Assembly (NCBI GenBank): GCA_018662405.1
Contig: JABJGE010000018.1
Coordinates: 1 to 54,510, forward strand
DNA from: Campylobacteraceae bacterium
GTDB lineage: Bacteria; Campylobacterota; Campylobacteria; Campylobacterales; Arcobacteraceae
Length of the DNA stretch: 54,510 bases
Reading direction: 5' to 3'
Positions 1-9,048 of this stretch are shown here, in pieces. The notes under the pieces were generated by a model that saw only the letters and a list, made by a program, of their open reading frames with translations, did not search any database and had not been told where the DNA came from. Within the stretch, counting starts at the first letter, position 1. Every line of letters begins with the position of its first letter. The translations under genes and the position numbers were made by a program.

Positions 1-27
1 AGTATATTACAAGAAGTAACTGAGTAA
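1..27 (+). CDS. possible 3' end of an upstream gene (partial)
   Basis: Frame 1 is open from the window edge to a TAA at 25-27 and would encode only SILQEVTE. The stop lies 2 nt before the ATG at 30, the tight spacing seen between operon genes here. Nine codons are too few to identify a family, so this is inference from position only. Confidence 0.3.
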   Translation, partial: SILQEVTE

Positions 28-29
28 TT

Positions 30-494
30 ATGAAAAAGTTAATATTATTAATATCAATGGCATTATTTTTAAATGCCCAAGATGGTGTAAAAAAGTTAGT
101 ATTAGATCTAACAACTTCTAAGATTAAGAATATTGAGAGAAAAGTATTATCTGGAACTGTTAAGCATAAAAACTATTATGAAAGTAAACTTGAAGAGCTT
201 GAAGTTGCTATTGTAATTCATGGTGGTGCATATAGATATTTTATAAAAGATTTGTCAAAAACACCATATAAAGATGAAGTAAATACAATTAAAGTACAGT
301 CAGATTTATATACAAGATTAAAAGCATTAAATGAACTATATGATGTAGAGTTTTATATGTGTGCTTCTGGATTAAAAAAGTTAAATATTGATCCAAGTAA
401 TATTGTAGATTTTGTTAAGTTATCACCAACTTCTACTATTGCATTGATTGATAAACAAGATGAGGGATATGCATATATTCCAATTAGTGACTAG
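30..494 (+). CDS. periplasmic DsrE-like protein
   Basis: This 154-residue protein begins with a Sec-type signal peptide (basic MKK, hydrophobic to about residue 16). The mature part resembles DsrE/DsrF-like small sulfur-relay folds: beta-strand segments VAIVIHGGA and VEFYMCASGL, with one conserved-looking Cys in the MCASGL segment, the usual place of the reactive Cys in DsrE-like proteins. It is followed 8 nt later by a small lipoprotein and then by DsbD and a thioredoxin, which suggests a job in periplasmic thiol or sulfur chemistry. The family call is by pattern; no substrate can be given. Confidence 0.6.
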   Translation: MKKLILLISMALFLNAQDGVKKLVLDLTTSKIKNIERKVLSGTVKHKNYYESKLEELEVAIVIHGGAYRYFIKDLSKTPYKDEVNTIKVQSDLYTRLKALNELYDVEFYMCASGLKKLNIDPSNIVDFVKLSPTSTIALIDKQDEGYAYIPISD

Positions 495-502
495 GATATA
501 AT

Positions 503-787
503 ATGAAAAAAATTATTTTAAAATTATTTATAATACTACCAGTATTTATATTTACTGCATGTGCAAATATTGAAGTTGGCTTTGAAGAGGATAGCCCTTT
601 TTATTCTCCACCAACAAGTAGTAAAAAAATAGTTGCTAATACGAGTAATATTAATGAAGAGAAGAAATTAAGTGTAGAAAAAAATACTATTACACATTAT
701 GATAAATTATCAACTACAAGTATTAAAAAAACTAATAGTGAAGAGGAAAATGAAACTACATTTTATTATGAATTTGTAGAAGAATAA
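503..787 (+). CDS. small lipoprotein of unknown function
   Basis: This 94-residue protein has a type II signal peptide: basic MKK, a hydrophobic stretch, then the lipobox FTAC with the modified Cys at residue 20. The rest is polar, low in complexity (Ser, Thr, Asn, Glu, Lys) and probably disordered, with no recognised domain. It starts 8 nt after the DsrE-like gene, so the two are likely co-transcribed. A large hairpin (798-837) separates it from dsbD. The function is unknown; location at the inner or outer membrane facing the periplasm is inferred from the lipobox. Confidence 0.65.
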   Translation: MKKIILKLFIILPVFIFTACANIEVGFEEDSPFYSPPTSSKKIVANTSNINEEKKLSVEKNTITHYDKLSTTSIKKTNSEEENETTFYYEFVEE

Positions 788-797
788 GTCATAATTT

Positions 798-837
798 ATA
801 TAGCTTTAATGTATCAAACTATACAATAAAGCTATAT
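798..837. repeat. long imperfect dyad upstream of dsbD
   Basis: Arms ATATAGCTTTA (798-808) and TAAAGCTATAT (827-837) are perfectly complementary. Inside them TGTAT (810-814) pairs with ATACA (821-825), leaving one A/A mismatch and a 6-nt loop. There is no U-run, so it is not a standard intrinsic terminator. It ends 17 nt before the TTG start of dsbD and could be a protein-binding site or an mRNA stem affecting dsbD translation. Confidence 0.55.
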
Positions 838-854
838 TATATAAAGGAAATAAA

Positions 855-2573
855 TTGATTTATAAAAGATTATTAATCATATTACTATTATTAAGTTCTA
901 TGCTAAATGCTGGTAATAGTTTCTTAATGCCTGATCAGGCTTTTAAAACTAACATTGAAACTACAAAAGAAAATGTAGAATTTACGCTAACACTTGACGA
1001 ATCTATTTACATATATGATGAGCAACTTGAAATAAGTATAGCTTATGGTAAAGAGAGTACAGAAATTACTGATAAGTTAGTATTTCCAATACCAGAAATA
1101 TATCATGAAACAAACGTTCATTTTGGTACATTAACAATAAAAGTACCAAAGATATTAATCCAACAAATTACAAATAATAGTGATGCCGTTGTAGAATTTA
1201 ATTTTCAAGGATGTTCGAAAGCTGGACTTTGTTATCAGCCTATGACAAAAACTATTGAATATAAAAGTGAAAAAATCGCAGTTGCACAGCCTGCAAAAGA
1301 AAAGAAAAGTGAATCAGGAACTATTGCTGATACTCTTGCAAGTGGCGATGTTGCCCTAATTCTTATAACATTCTTTGGCTTTGGATTATTACTTGCACTT
1401 ACACCATGTGTATTTCCTATGATTCCTATTTTATCTAGTATTATTGTATCTCATAGTGGCGGTGGTAAAGATATGACAGCTAAAAGAGGATTATATTTAT
1501 CTATTATATATGTATTAGCAATGTCAGTTGCATATACAATTGCAGGTGTAATTGCAGGATTATTTGGAGCAAACTTACAAGCAGCACTTCAAAATCCAAT
1601 AGTATTAGTAATATTCTCAGGAGTATTTGTAGCTTTAGCATTTTCTATGTTTGGATATTATGAATTAAGTCTTCCTTCTACTTGGCAAACAAAAATCGAT
1701 AAGCTTACACTTAAAGAAGATGAAGAAAGTGGACATGGTGTATTAGGTGTTGCTATTATGGGATTCTTATCAGCACTTATTGTAGGTCCTTGTGTCGCAC
1801 CACCTCTTGCAGGAGCTTTAGTGTATATTGGTGGTACAGGTGATGCACTACTTGGTGGAGCTGCATTATTTGTAATGAGTATTGGTATGGGATTACCTTT
1901 ATTACTTGTAGGTGCAGGAGCTGGTAAATATATGCCAAAACCAGGTGGTTGGATGGATAATGTATCAAAGGTATTTGGTGTAGTGATGTTAGGTGTTGCT
2001 ATATGGATGCTTGAAAGAATTATACCTATTGGATTTACTTTTATTCTTTGGTCACTTTTATTCTTTGGTTCTGGATTATATTTATTTAGGCTTGGTAATT
2101 ATATTTCAAAAGTAATTGCATCTTTATTATTAATCATAGGAATAATATTTGGTATAGGTGTTGCTACAAAAGCTACTAATATATTAGATCCACTTGAAAA
2201 TGTATTTGGAGATAAGAAAACTCATTTAGAATTTAAAAGAGTTCATACAGTTAAAGAATTGGATGATATTATTTCAAATTCAACAAAACCAATTATGCTT
2301 GATTTTTATGCTGATTGGTGTATCTCTTGTAAAGAACTAGAGCATAATACATTTTCTAATAAAGAAGTTCAAAATAAATTAAAAGATTTTATTTTACTTC
2401 AAGTAGATACAACTGCTAATAGTGATGATGACAAAGCATTATTAAAAAGATTTAATTTATTTGGACCTCCAGGTATAATTTTTTGGAAAAATAAAAAAGA
2501 ATTGAAAAATATTACTATTATTGGATATAAGGATCCAAAAGAATTTTTAAATATTATAGGAAAAGAATTTTAG
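855..2573 (+). CDS. dsbD: thiol:disulfide interchange protein DsbD
   Basis: DsbD is an inner-membrane protein that carries electrons from cytoplasmic thioredoxin to periplasmic thiol proteins, including the cytochrome c maturation route. All three domains are visible in 572 residues. A signal peptide and periplasmic alpha domain carry the Cys pair C120/C126 (GCSKAGLC). A multi-pass membrane beta domain has C185 (LTPCVFP) and C313 (VGPCVAP). A C-terminal thioredoxin-like gamma domain carries C489/C492 (WCISC). The start is TTG at 855, chosen because AAGGA lies 6 nt upstream and the signal peptide begins there. The next gene, a thioredoxin, starts 1 nt after the stop, so the two should be co-expressed. 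Many c-type cytochromes later in the window fit a need for this system. Confidence 0.93.
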   Translation: MIYKRLLIILLLLSSMLNAGNSFLMPDQAFKTNIETTKENVEFTLTLDESIYIYDEQLEISIAYGKESTEITDKLVFPIPEIYHETNVHFGTLTIKVPKILIQQITNNSDAVVEFNFQGCSKAGLCYQPMTKTIEYKSEKIAVAQPAKEKKSESGTIADTLASGDVALILITFFGFGLLLALTPCVFPMIPILSSIIVSHSGGGKDMTAKRGLYLSIIYVLAMSVAYTIAGVIAGLFGANLQAALQNPIVLVIFSGVFVALAFSMFGYYELSLPSTWQTKIDKLTLKEDEESGHGVLGVAIMGFLSALIVGPCVAPPLAGALVYIGGTGDALLGGAALFVMSIGMGLPLLLVGAGAGKYMPKPGGWMDNVSKVFGVVMLGVAIWMLERIIPIGFTFILWSLLFFGSGLYLFRLGNYISKVIASLLLIIGIIFGIGVATKATNILDPLENVFGDKKTHLEFKRVHTVKELDDIISNSTKPIMLDFYADWCISCKELEHNTFSNKEVQNKLKDFILLQVDTTANSDDDKALLKRFNLFGPPGIIFWKNKKELKNITIIGYKDPKEFLNIIGKEF

Positions 2574-2574
2574 T

Positions 2575-2970
2575 ATGTTTAAATTATTTCTAGTAAGTAC
2601 ATTATTTATTTCTAGTATATATGCTGGATCTATTAATTGGTCAAAAGAAAATTTAGATGATACTATAGAAAAATTGTCAGATAAAAAACAAAAAATTGTT
2701 ATGGCATATTTTTGGCTAGAGGGATGTAATGCTTGTGAGTATATGAGTGATAGAGTATTTAATGATGATGAAGTATCTGAATATATAAATAAGAACTTTA
2801 TATCATTTAAAACAAATAAAATCCCAATGGATTATCCTGTATTTGCATATCCTACAATATATTTTATTGATGAAGATGGTAATGAATTAGGTGATCCAAT
2901 AATGGGTGCTAAGAATTTAGATGAATTTATGTTCACAATTGAAGAGATAAAAGAGAAATTCTCTAACTAA
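2575..2970 (+). CDS. periplasmic thioredoxin-fold protein
   Basis: This 131-residue protein has a signal peptide (cleavage near residue 17) and a thioredoxin fold with a redox motif C51-N-A-C54 and a cis-Pro region (YPTIYFIDEDG). The motif resembles SoxW and DUF255-type periplasmic thioredoxins more than cytoplasmic TrxA. It starts 1 nt after the dsbD stop, so DsbD is its likely reductant. The substrate is not identifiable; apocytochromes or a sulfur enzyme are both possible. Confidence 0.75.
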   Translation: MFKLFLVSTLFISSIYAGSINWSKENLDDTIEKLSDKKQKIVMAYFWLEGCNACEYMSDRVFNDDEVSEYINKNFISFKTNKIPMDYPVFAYPTIYFIDEDGNELGDPIMGAKNLDEFMFTIEEIKEKFSN

Positions 2971-2987
2971 CTCTAGCTACTACAACT

Positions 2988-3026
2988 AAAGCATTGTGAG
3001 CTTAAAATAGCTTCAATGCTTTTTTT
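2988..3026 (+). terminator. intrinsic terminator after dsbD-thioredoxin
   Basis: AAAGCATTG (2988-2996) pairs with CAATGCTTT (3014-3022), with an additional inner AGCT/AGCT pairing, and is followed by a run of T. It closes the dsbD operon. Confidence 0.85.
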
Positions 3027-3041
3027 ATTTATAAAACTTAC

Positions 3042-3071
3042 TTGACAAAGATACACTCAATTTGGTATAAT
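3042..3071 (+). promoter_or_regulatory. sigma70 promoter of hrcA-grpE-dnaK
   Basis: A perfect -35 TTGACA (3042-3047) and a perfect -10 TATAAT (3066-3071) are separated by 18 nt. Transcription should start near 3078, inside the CIRCE-like dyad, which is the usual layout for HrcA autorepression. Confidence 0.85.
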
Positions 3072-3073
3072 TT

Positions 3074-3100
3074 CTGGCAGTTTAATAATAAGAGTGCTAA
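3074..3100 (+). promoter_or_regulatory. degenerate CIRCE-like HrcA operator
   Basis: The right half GAGTGCTAA (3092-3100) matches the CIRCE consensus exactly. After the canonical 9-nt spacer (3083-3091), the left half CTGGCAGTT (3074-3082) agrees with TTAGCACTC at only 5 of 9 positions. It overlaps the predicted transcription start of hrcA, where HrcA would repress its own operon. Confidence 0.6.
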
Positions 3101-3116
3101 AAAGGAGATTTGACTT

Positions 3117-3902
3117 ATGACAAAAAAAGATTTTTTATTAGAATCAATAATCCAAGCATATATTCATTCCAGTGAACCAATAGGTTCAACTGCGTTAAAA
3201 GATATGTATAATATTACTTATTCCCCAGCTACAATTAGAGGATACTTTAAGAAGCTTGGAGATGAAGGATATTTAGCACAAGAGCATATTAGTAGTGGAA
3301 GAACACCAACTACAGATGCTCTTAAAGAGTATTGGCTTCGAAGACTAGATTTTTCAATGTCTGGTGTTGATTATCAGATGATTGAATATTTAGCTAAAGA
3401 GTTAGGTCTTACAGTATTTATTAAACAACAACTAAATGATAAATTGCAAAGAGTTTTAAATATAGAAAATCTTTATATGATTTTAGAATTTGATAAATTT
3501 TCTATTACTATAAAATATAGTGCTCCATTGCATAGGTTTTTAGATGATATGATTGGATTTGAACCAACTGCTATTATGAAAATAAGTAAAGAGGTTGGGG
3601 CAACACAATTATATGATGAGTTAGTCAAAATTACATCAAATAGTGCCAAAAATATAATAAATGTTAAACAGTTTTTAAAAATGGCAATTGAGTGTGATCT
3701 TGATGATACTATAATTAATAAGTTTTTAAATGGTGAAATATTAAATAATATATCAGATGGAATATATTTTGAAGAATTATTACCATCTGGATTTATAGGT
3801 ATTAACCATAGTACAAAAGTGATTGATACAGATATTAATATGTTTGTAATAGGTCATTTATCAAAAGATTATGAATATTTTTATAAAAGGATAGCTGCGT
3901 GA
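3117..3902 (+). CDS. hrcA: heat-shock transcriptional repressor HrcA
   Basis: HrcA represses chaperone operons by binding CIRCE and is tuned by GroEL. The 261-residue protein has an N-terminal winged helix (SSEPIGSTALKDMYNITYSPATIR region, residues about 18-41) with the family pattern of two short helices followed by LAQEHISSGRTPT. The C-terminal part is shorter than in Bacillus (about 340 residues), as is usual for Campylobacterota HrcA. A strong AAGGAG lies ahead of the ATG. Its stop overlaps the GTG start of grpE by 4 nt. A sigma70 promoter and a CIRCE-like site lie immediately upstream, so autorepression is likely. Confidence 0.92.
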   Translation: MTKKDFLLESIIQAYIHSSEPIGSTALKDMYNITYSPATIRGYFKKLGDEGYLAQEHISSGRTPTTDALKEYWLRRLDFSMSGVDYQMIEYLAKELGLTVFIKQQLNDKLQRVLNIENLYMILEFDKFSITIKYSAPLHRFLDDMIGFEPTAIMKISKEVGATQLYDELVKITSNSAKNIINVKQFLKMAIECDLDDTIINKFLNGEILNNISDGIYFEELLPSGFIGINHSTKVIDTDINMFVIGHLSKDYEYFYKRIAA

Positions 3903-4492
3903 GCGAAGAAGTAAAAAATGAAGAGATAGTTGAAGAAGTTTGTGAAACTGAAAATTGTGAAACAACAGAAGAAACTGTAGAGATTACTGAAGAAGAGAAG
4001 TTTGCTTCTCTTGATGAAGAATATAAATCAGTTATGGAAGCAAAAGTTGCTGCAGCAGAAGCTAAAGCTTTAGAAGCAGAAGATAAATTTTTAAGAACAC
4101 ATGCAGATTTTGAGAATATCAAAAAAAGATTAGAGCGAGAAAAATATCAAGCAATTGATTTTGCAAGTGAAAAGTTTGCAAAAGACTTATTAGCTCCAAT
4201 TGATGCACTTCAAATGGCATTAATTAGTGCTAATGGAGATTTTGATGCCAAGCAAGTTGTTGATAAATTAAAAGAAGGTATTGAATTAACTGTAAAGTCA
4301 TTTAATACAGCTTTTGAAAAACATAATATCGTAGAAGTTGAATATGATGAATTTAATCCAGAACACCACAATGCAGTAATGCAAGTAGATAGTGATGATG
4401 TTCAATCAGGACAAATTGTTATGGTTATGCAAAAGGGATACACATTAAAAGATAGATTACTACGAGAAGCTATGGTATCAGTAGCTAACTAG
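3899..4492 (+). CDS. grpE: nucleotide exchange factor GrpE
   Basis: GrpE drives ADP release from DnaK and acts as a thermosensor. The 197-residue protein has a long acidic N-terminus (Glu-rich to about residue 45), a helical coiled-coil region (residues about 45-90, with RTHADFENIKKRLERE typical of the family) and a C-terminal beta domain ending in QKGYTLKDRLLREAMVSVA, the family signature. The GTG start at 3899 overlaps the hrcA stop as GTGA, so translation is probably coupled. dnaK follows after 159 nt. Confidence 0.95.
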   Translation: MSEEVKNEEIVEEVCETENCETTEETVEITEEEKFASLDEEYKSVMEAKVAAAEAKALEAEDKFLRTHADFENIKKRLEREKYQAIDFASEKFAKDLLAPIDALQMALISANGDFDAKQVVDKLKEGIELTVKSFNTAFEKHNIVEVEYDEFNPEHHNAVMQVDSDDVQSGQIVMVMQKGYTLKDRLLREAMVSVAN

Positions 4493-4651
4493 CTATCTTC
4501 TAGGTGATTTAGGCGTTAAATTTCTTCTTTACCTGTAAATCCCTCTAAAATATAACTAGTTTATATTTTGGAATGTATTGTCCGGGAAGACAAAAAACTA
4601 TAATAAATTTTAAACAAAACAAATAAAAAAGTTAATAAAAAAGGAGTCACC
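4493..4651 (+). promoter_or_regulatory. grpE-dnaK spacer with possible secondary promoter
   Basis: A TTGTCC (4578-4583) and TATAAT (4599-4604) pair is separated by only 15 nt and could give dnaK an extra weak promoter. A short GATTTAGG / CCTGTAAATC pairing lies at about 4506-4552. No gene is seen here. The dnaK SD AAAGGAG is at 4640-4646. Confidence 0.35.
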
Positions 4652-6535
4652 ATGGGTGCAACAATAGGAATAGATTTAGGAACAACAAATAGTTGTGTAT
4701 CAGTATATGAAGGTGGAGAAGCGAAGATTATCGCTAATAAAGAGGGTAAAAATACTACTCCATCAATTGTAGCTTTTACAGATAAAGAAGAGATTTTAGT
4801 TGGAGAAAGTGCAAAAAGACAAGCAATTACAAATCCAGAAAAAACAATTTACTCAATTAAGAGAATTATGGGTCTTATGATGGATGAAGAGCATGCAAAA
4901 GATGCTATTTCAAAAGTTGGATATAAGATTGTAGATAGAAATGGTGCAGCTGCAGTAGAAATTGCTGGTAAAACATATACACCACAAGAGATTTCAGCAA
5001 AAATTTTAGGAAAATTAAAAGCTGATGCAGAAGCTTACCTTGGTCAAGAAGTAACTGATGCAGTTATTACAGTACCTGCTTACTTTAATGATGCTCAAAG
5101 AAAAGCAACTCAAGAAGCTGGAACAATTGCTGGTCTTAATGTATTAAGAATTATTAATGAGCCAACAGCTGCAGCACTTGCATATGGTTTAGATAAAAAA
5201 GGTGAAGAGAAAGTTATTGTTTACGATTTAGGTGGTGGTACTTTTGATGTTACTGTATTAGAAATTGGTGATGGTACATTTGAAGTACTTTCTACTGATG
5301 GTAATGCATTCCTAGGTGGAGATGACTTTGATAATACAATCATTGATTGGTTAGCTGATGACTTTAAATCTGAGTATGGAATTGATTTAAGAAATGACAA
5401 AATGGCACACCAAAGACTTAAAGATGAAGCTGAAAAAGCTAAAAAAGAATTAAGTAGTGCAAATGAAATTGAAATTAATATTCCATTTATTACTGCAGAT
5501 GCAACAGGACCAAAACACTTAGTAAAATCTTTAACTAGAGCAAAGTTTGAAGCAATGACTGAAGATTTAGTTTCTGAAACTTTAGAGCATATCAAAACTG
5601 CTATGGGTGATGCTGGATTAGATAATGATGAGATTGATGAAATTATCATGGTTGGTGGATCTACTAGAATTCCTAAAGCACAAGAAATTGTAAAAGAATA
5701 CTTTGGTAAAACATTAAATAACTCTGTAAACCCTGATGAGGTTGTTGCTGCAGGTGCTGCTATTCAAGGTGGTGTTTTAACTGGTGATGTTAAAGATGTA
5801 TTATTACTTGATGTTACTCCATTATCTTTAGGTATTGAAACTATGGGTGGTGTTATGACTAAATTAATTGAAAAAGGTACAACTATCCCAGTTAAGAAGT
5901 CTCAAGTATTCTCAACTGCAGAAGATAATCAACCTGCTGTTTCTATTAATGTTGGTCAGGGTGAAAGAGAATTCTCTAAAGATAATAAGTCTTTAGGTAA
6001 ATTTGATCTTTCTGATATTCCTGCAGCACCAAGAGGTGTACCTCAAATTGAAGTAACATTTGATATTGATGCAAATGGTGTACTTAATGTATCTGCAAAA
6101 GATAAAGGTACAGGAAAAGAAAATACTATTACAATTTCTGGTTCATCTGGTCTTTCTGATGAAGAGATTGAAAAAATGGTACAAGAAGCAGAAGCAAATA
6201 AAGAAGCTGATGAAAAGAAAAAAGAATTAGTAGAAGTTAGAAATCAAGCAGAAGCTATGCTTCATTCAACTAAAAAATCTTTAGAAGAAAATAAAGGTGT
6301 AGTAAGTGAAGATGAAGAAAAGGCTATTATTGATGCAGCAGCTGAACTTGAAGAGTTATTAAAAGATGAAAATGCTTCAAAAGAGCAAATTGATGAATCT
6401 CTTAAAAAACTTACAGAAGTTTCTCATAAATTAGCAGAAGCAATGTATAAAAAAGAGCAAGGTGGAGAGGCTGGACAAGCTGATCAAGCTAAGAAAAAAG
6501 ATGACGATGATGTTATCGATGCAGAAGTAGAGTAA
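4652..6535 (+). CDS. dnaK: molecular chaperone DnaK (Hsp70)
   Basis: DnaK is the cytoplasmic ATP-dependent Hsp70 that works with GrpE and DnaJ. The 627-residue protein has the nucleotide-binding domain with phosphate motifs [10 protein letters not shown] (residues 5-14), [12 protein letters not shown] and [10 protein letters not shown], then the substrate domain, a helical lid, and the acidic tail [11 protein letters not shown] typical of bacterial DnaK. It is full length. It sits third in the hrcA-grpE-dnaK operon with a strong SD (AAAGGAG); dnaJ is not adjacent. Confidence 0.98.
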   Translation: MGATIGIDLGTTNSCVSVYEGGEAKIIANKEGKNTTPSIVAFTDKEEILVGESAKRQAITNPEKTIYSIKRIMGLMMDEEHAKDAISKVGYKIVDRNGAAAVEIAGKTYTPQEISAKILGKLKADAEAYLGQEVTDAVITVPAYFNDAQRKATQEAGTIAGLNVLRIINEPTAAALAYGLDKKGEEKVIVYDLGGGTFDVTVLEIGDGTFEVLSTDGNAFLGGDDFDNTIIDWLADDFKSEYGIDLRNDKMAHQRLKDEAEKAKKELSSANEIEINIPFITADATGPKHLVKSLTRAKFEAMTEDLVSETLEHIKTAMGDAGLDNDEIDEIIMVGGSTRIPKAQEIVKEYFGKTLNNSVNPDEVVAAGAAIQGGVLTGDVKDVLLLDVTPLSLGIETMGGVMTKLIEKGTTIPVKKSQVFSTAEDNQPAVSINVGQGEREFSKDNKSLGKFDLSDIPAAPRGVPQIEVTFDIDANGVLNVSAKDKGTGKENTITISGSSGLSDEEIEKMVQEAEANKEADEKKKELVEVRNQAEAMLHSTKKSLEENKGVVSEDEEKAIIDAAAELEELLKDENASKEQIDESLKKLTEVSHKLAEAMYKKEQGGEAGQADQAKKKDDDDVIDAEVE

Positions 6536-6563
6536 AACTCTACTTCTTTAATAGGATGAAAAA

Positions 6564-6857
6564 TTGTATACAATCATATCAACATTAATCCTATTTTTTA
6601 TAGTAGTATTTTCTATACTACTATATTTTAAACTCAAAAAAGAAAATCTCACAAAGTTACATAATGGAATTTGTCCATCTTGTGATGCTACTAAAAAAGA
6701 ATTTACAAATCCTACAAACGGTATGAAAATAAAAGTTGATGTAATAATGGCAAAAGTATTACGAAGTGGTGGCTGTAGTGGTGCTAGTGAAGTGGAATAT
6801 AAATGTAAAGAATGTGGATTCAAGATGGTAAGTAGTGAATATGGTGGAAGCTGTTAA
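6564..6857 (+). CDS. small membrane protein with a zinc ribbon
   Basis: This 97-residue protein has one N-terminal transmembrane helix (residues about 3-22) and a cytoplasmic part with two Cys pairs, C37/C40 (CPSC) and C81/C84 (CKEC), spaced as in a zinc ribbon. A further Cys at 71 and the last residue Cys97 may also take part. The TTG start at 6564 is supported by AGGA 7 nt upstream; an ATG at 6556 is in another frame and closes at once. It follows dnaK by 28 nt and may be read through from it. No function is recognised. Confidence 0.6.
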   Translation: MYTIISTLILFFIVVFSILLYFKLKKENLTKLHNGICPSCDATKKEFTNPTNGMKIKVDVIMAKVLRSGGCSGASEVEYKCKECGFKMVSSEYGGSC

Positions 6858-6936
6858 ATTTTAGATATATTCTACATTAATTTAAATTATAATAATAATT
6901 TGATACAATTATATTATAAATTAAAAGGATATATTT

Positions 6937-7188
6937 ATGCAAAAACTTTTACTACTTATTATCATGATTAACACATTATTATTTTCTTCAAATACAACTG
7001 ATCAACAAACTAGAATAGAACAACAAATTAAAAAAGAGATGGAAAGAGAAAAAAAGTTTGCTAGAGAACAAACTTTTTATCAAGGTAGTGAATATGATTT
7101 AAGTGATTCAGAAGTAAATCCAGATTCACTTGAATTAGTACCTGACTTAGAGATTCAAGACTTCGATATGGATTCTGTATACGATTAA
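6937..7188 (+). CDS. small secreted acidic protein, unknown
   Basis: This 83-residue protein has a signal peptide (MQKLLLLIIMINTLLFSS), then a charged helical segment rich in Gln, Lys and Glu, and an acidic C-terminus (LELVPDLEIQDFDMDSVYD). AAAGGA lies ahead of the ATG. No family is recognised. It sits alone between the zinc-ribbon gene and the convergent hisD. Coding is supported by the clean signal peptide and SD only. Confidence 0.5.
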   Translation: MQKLLLLIIMINTLLFSSNTTDQQTRIEQQIKKEMEREKKFAREQTFYQGSEYDLSDSEVNPDSLELVPDLEIQDFDMDSVYD

Positions 7189-7209
7189 TTATATGTATAG
7201 ATTAGGGAA

Positions 7210-8502
7210 TTATTTTCCTAATCTAACTCTTACAGACTCAGCATGTGCTGTTAAACCTTCAGTATCAGCAAGCAATGCACATTCATTTCCAATTTCATTT
7301 ATAGCTTTTTGAGAAAAACTAATAATTGAAGACTTTTTCATGAAGTTTTCTACATTTAATGGACTATAAAATTTTGCAGTTCCACCTGTAGGAAGTGTAT
7401 GGTTAGGTCCTGCTATATAATCACCAATAGGTTCAGGTGTATTTTGTCCTAAGAATATTGCACCTGCATGTTTTATTTGTGCTAATAAATCAAATGGACT
7501 TGCTGTCATAACCTCAAGGTGTTCAGGTGCAATGTCATTCATAAGATCAATTGCTTCGTCCATATTCTGAGCAATAATGATACAACCTCTTTCATCTATT
7601 GATTTTTGTGCTATTTCACTTCTAGATAATTTAGCTAGATAATTATCAACTTCAATACTTGTCTCTTTAGCAATATTTTCATCAGTTGTAATTAAAATAG
7701 AACTAGCCATTTCATCATGCTCAGCTTGTGATAATAAATCTATAGCTAAATAGTTTGGCTTTGCCGTTTCATCAGCTAAAATACCAATTTCACTAGGACC
7801 TGCAATCATATCAATATTTACTTCACCAAATACAAGCTTCTTTGCAGTAGCAACGAAAATATTACCAGGACCTGTAATTACATCAACTTTTTTTAAAGTT
7901 TGTGTTCCATAAGCCATAGCAGCAATAGCACTTGCTCCTCCTACTTTCATTACTGTTTTTATACCACAAAGATGACAAGCAGCAAGTAAAAGCTCATTTG
8001 GTTCGTTATCTGGTGTTGGTGTACAAACTACAATCTCTTCAACACCTGCAACTTGTGCTGGAATAGCATTCATTAGTAAAGAACTTGGATATGCTGCTTT
8101 TCCACCAGGAATATATAGTCCTGCACGATCAACTGATGTAACTTTTTGTCCTAAAATTGTACCATTATCTTCAAAGTCAATCCATGATTTTGGAAGTTGT
8201 TTTTCATGATAAGTTTTAATTCTATCATGTGCAAGATGTAATGAATCTCTTAATTCACTATCTATATTATTATATGCAGTTTCCATATCTTTAATATCTA
8301 CAAAAAGATCACTTTCAGATAAAGGTGTCCAGTTATCAAATTTTGAAATATGAGATGATACAGCTTTATCACCATCTTCTATAATCTCATCTATGATACC
8401 ATTTACAATTGAAGATACTTTTTTAATATCTACTTTTGCTCTACCTAAAATTTCTTGAAATTCATTTTCAAAGTTTTTATCTTGTGTATTTATTATTTTC
8501 AT
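7210..8502 (-). CDS. hisD: histidinol dehydrogenase
   Basis: HisD catalyses the last two oxidation steps of histidine synthesis, from L-histidinol to L-histidine, with zinc and NAD. The 430-residue length is normal. Seen motifs are the NAD-binding region TGPGNIFVATAKKLV, the IDMIAGPSEIGILAD signature, the zinc-binding LLSQAEHDE and the C-terminal DYIAGPNHTLPTGGTA. It starts directly after the aroK stop with no gap, so the two form a two-gene operon. No other his genes are nearby, so histidine genes are scattered in this genome. Confidence 0.97.
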   Translation of the reverse strand: MKIINTQDKNFENEFQEILGRAKVDIKKVSSIVNGIIDEIIEDGDKAVSSHISKFDNWTPLSESDLFVDIKDMETAYNNIDSELRDSLHLAHDRIKTYHEKQLPKSWIDFEDNGTILGQKVTSVDRAGLYIPGGKAAYPSSLLMNAIPAQVAGVEEIVVCTPTPDNEPNELLLAACHLCGIKTVMKVGGASAIAAMAYGTQTLKKVDVITGPGNIFVATAKKLVFGEVNIDMIAGPSEIGILADETAKPNYLAIDLLSQAEHDEMASSILITTDENIAKETSIEVDNYLAKLSRSEIAQKSIDERGCIIIAQNMDEAIDLMNDIAPEHLEVMTASPFDLLAQIKHAGAIFLGQNTPEPIGDYIAGPNHTLPTGGTAKFYSPLNVENFMKKSSIISFSQKAINEIGNECALLADTEGLTAHAESVRVRLGK

Positions 8503-9015
8503 TTATTTAGCTGCCTTTAGTATTTCTTTTACAATTTTTTTTAGTGGTTTATTTTCTACATCTACAATGACATCAGCACACATCTTATAATCAATTATTC
8601 TTTGATTATATAATTGTTTTGCTGCTTTTAAATCTTGAAGAAGAGGTCTTTTTTTTAGTTTTGCTTTAGCATTTGGTGCATCATTTATTCTTTTTAAAAT
8701 ACCGTCAAAAGATGATTCTAAATAAATAACTGTACCAATATCATTTATATTTTCTTGTTTATAAAATCCACCACCTGTTGAGATGATTGTATTTGTAATA
8801 TTTGATTCACACCATTTAGCGCATTTGGCCTCTAACGCTCTAAAATAAGCTTCACCATTATCCTCAAATATTTTTTTTATTTTTTTATTTTCAATTGATT
8901 CTATGATATCATCAGTATCAATAGCAAAGTAATCACTATTTTTTACAAGAGCTCTAGCTACTGTACCTTTACCAACACCCATAAACCCAATAAGTATAAT
9001 ATTGTTATTCTTCAT
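8503..9015 (-). CDS. aroK: shikimate kinase
   Basis: AroK phosphorylates shikimate at the 3-position in chorismate synthesis. The 170-residue protein has the P-loop GFMGVGKGT (residues 10-18), the substrate-binding DTDD (33-36), the GGGFY glycine loop, and KKRPLLQD as the lid Arg region. Residue 17 is Gly where many kinases have Ser/Thr at this spot, but Thr18 follows, as in some Campylobacterota AroK. Its stop abuts the hisD start. Confidence 0.95.
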   Translation of the reverse strand: MKNNNIILIGFMGVGKGTVARALVKNSDYFAIDTDDIIESIENKKIKKIFEDNGEAYFRALEAKCAKWCESNITNTIISTGGGFYKQENINDIGTVIYLESSFDGILKRINDAPNAKAKLKKRPLLQDLKAAKQLYNQRIIDYKMCADVIVDVENKPLKKIVKEILKAAK

Positions 9016-9048
9016 AGGGGGATTATATCTAATTTTTAATTAATTAAA

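Noticed and set aside
5221-5649. 142-codon minus-strand open frame inside dnaK
   Set aside because: It is antisense to a highly conserved coding region and has no start signals or recognisable product.
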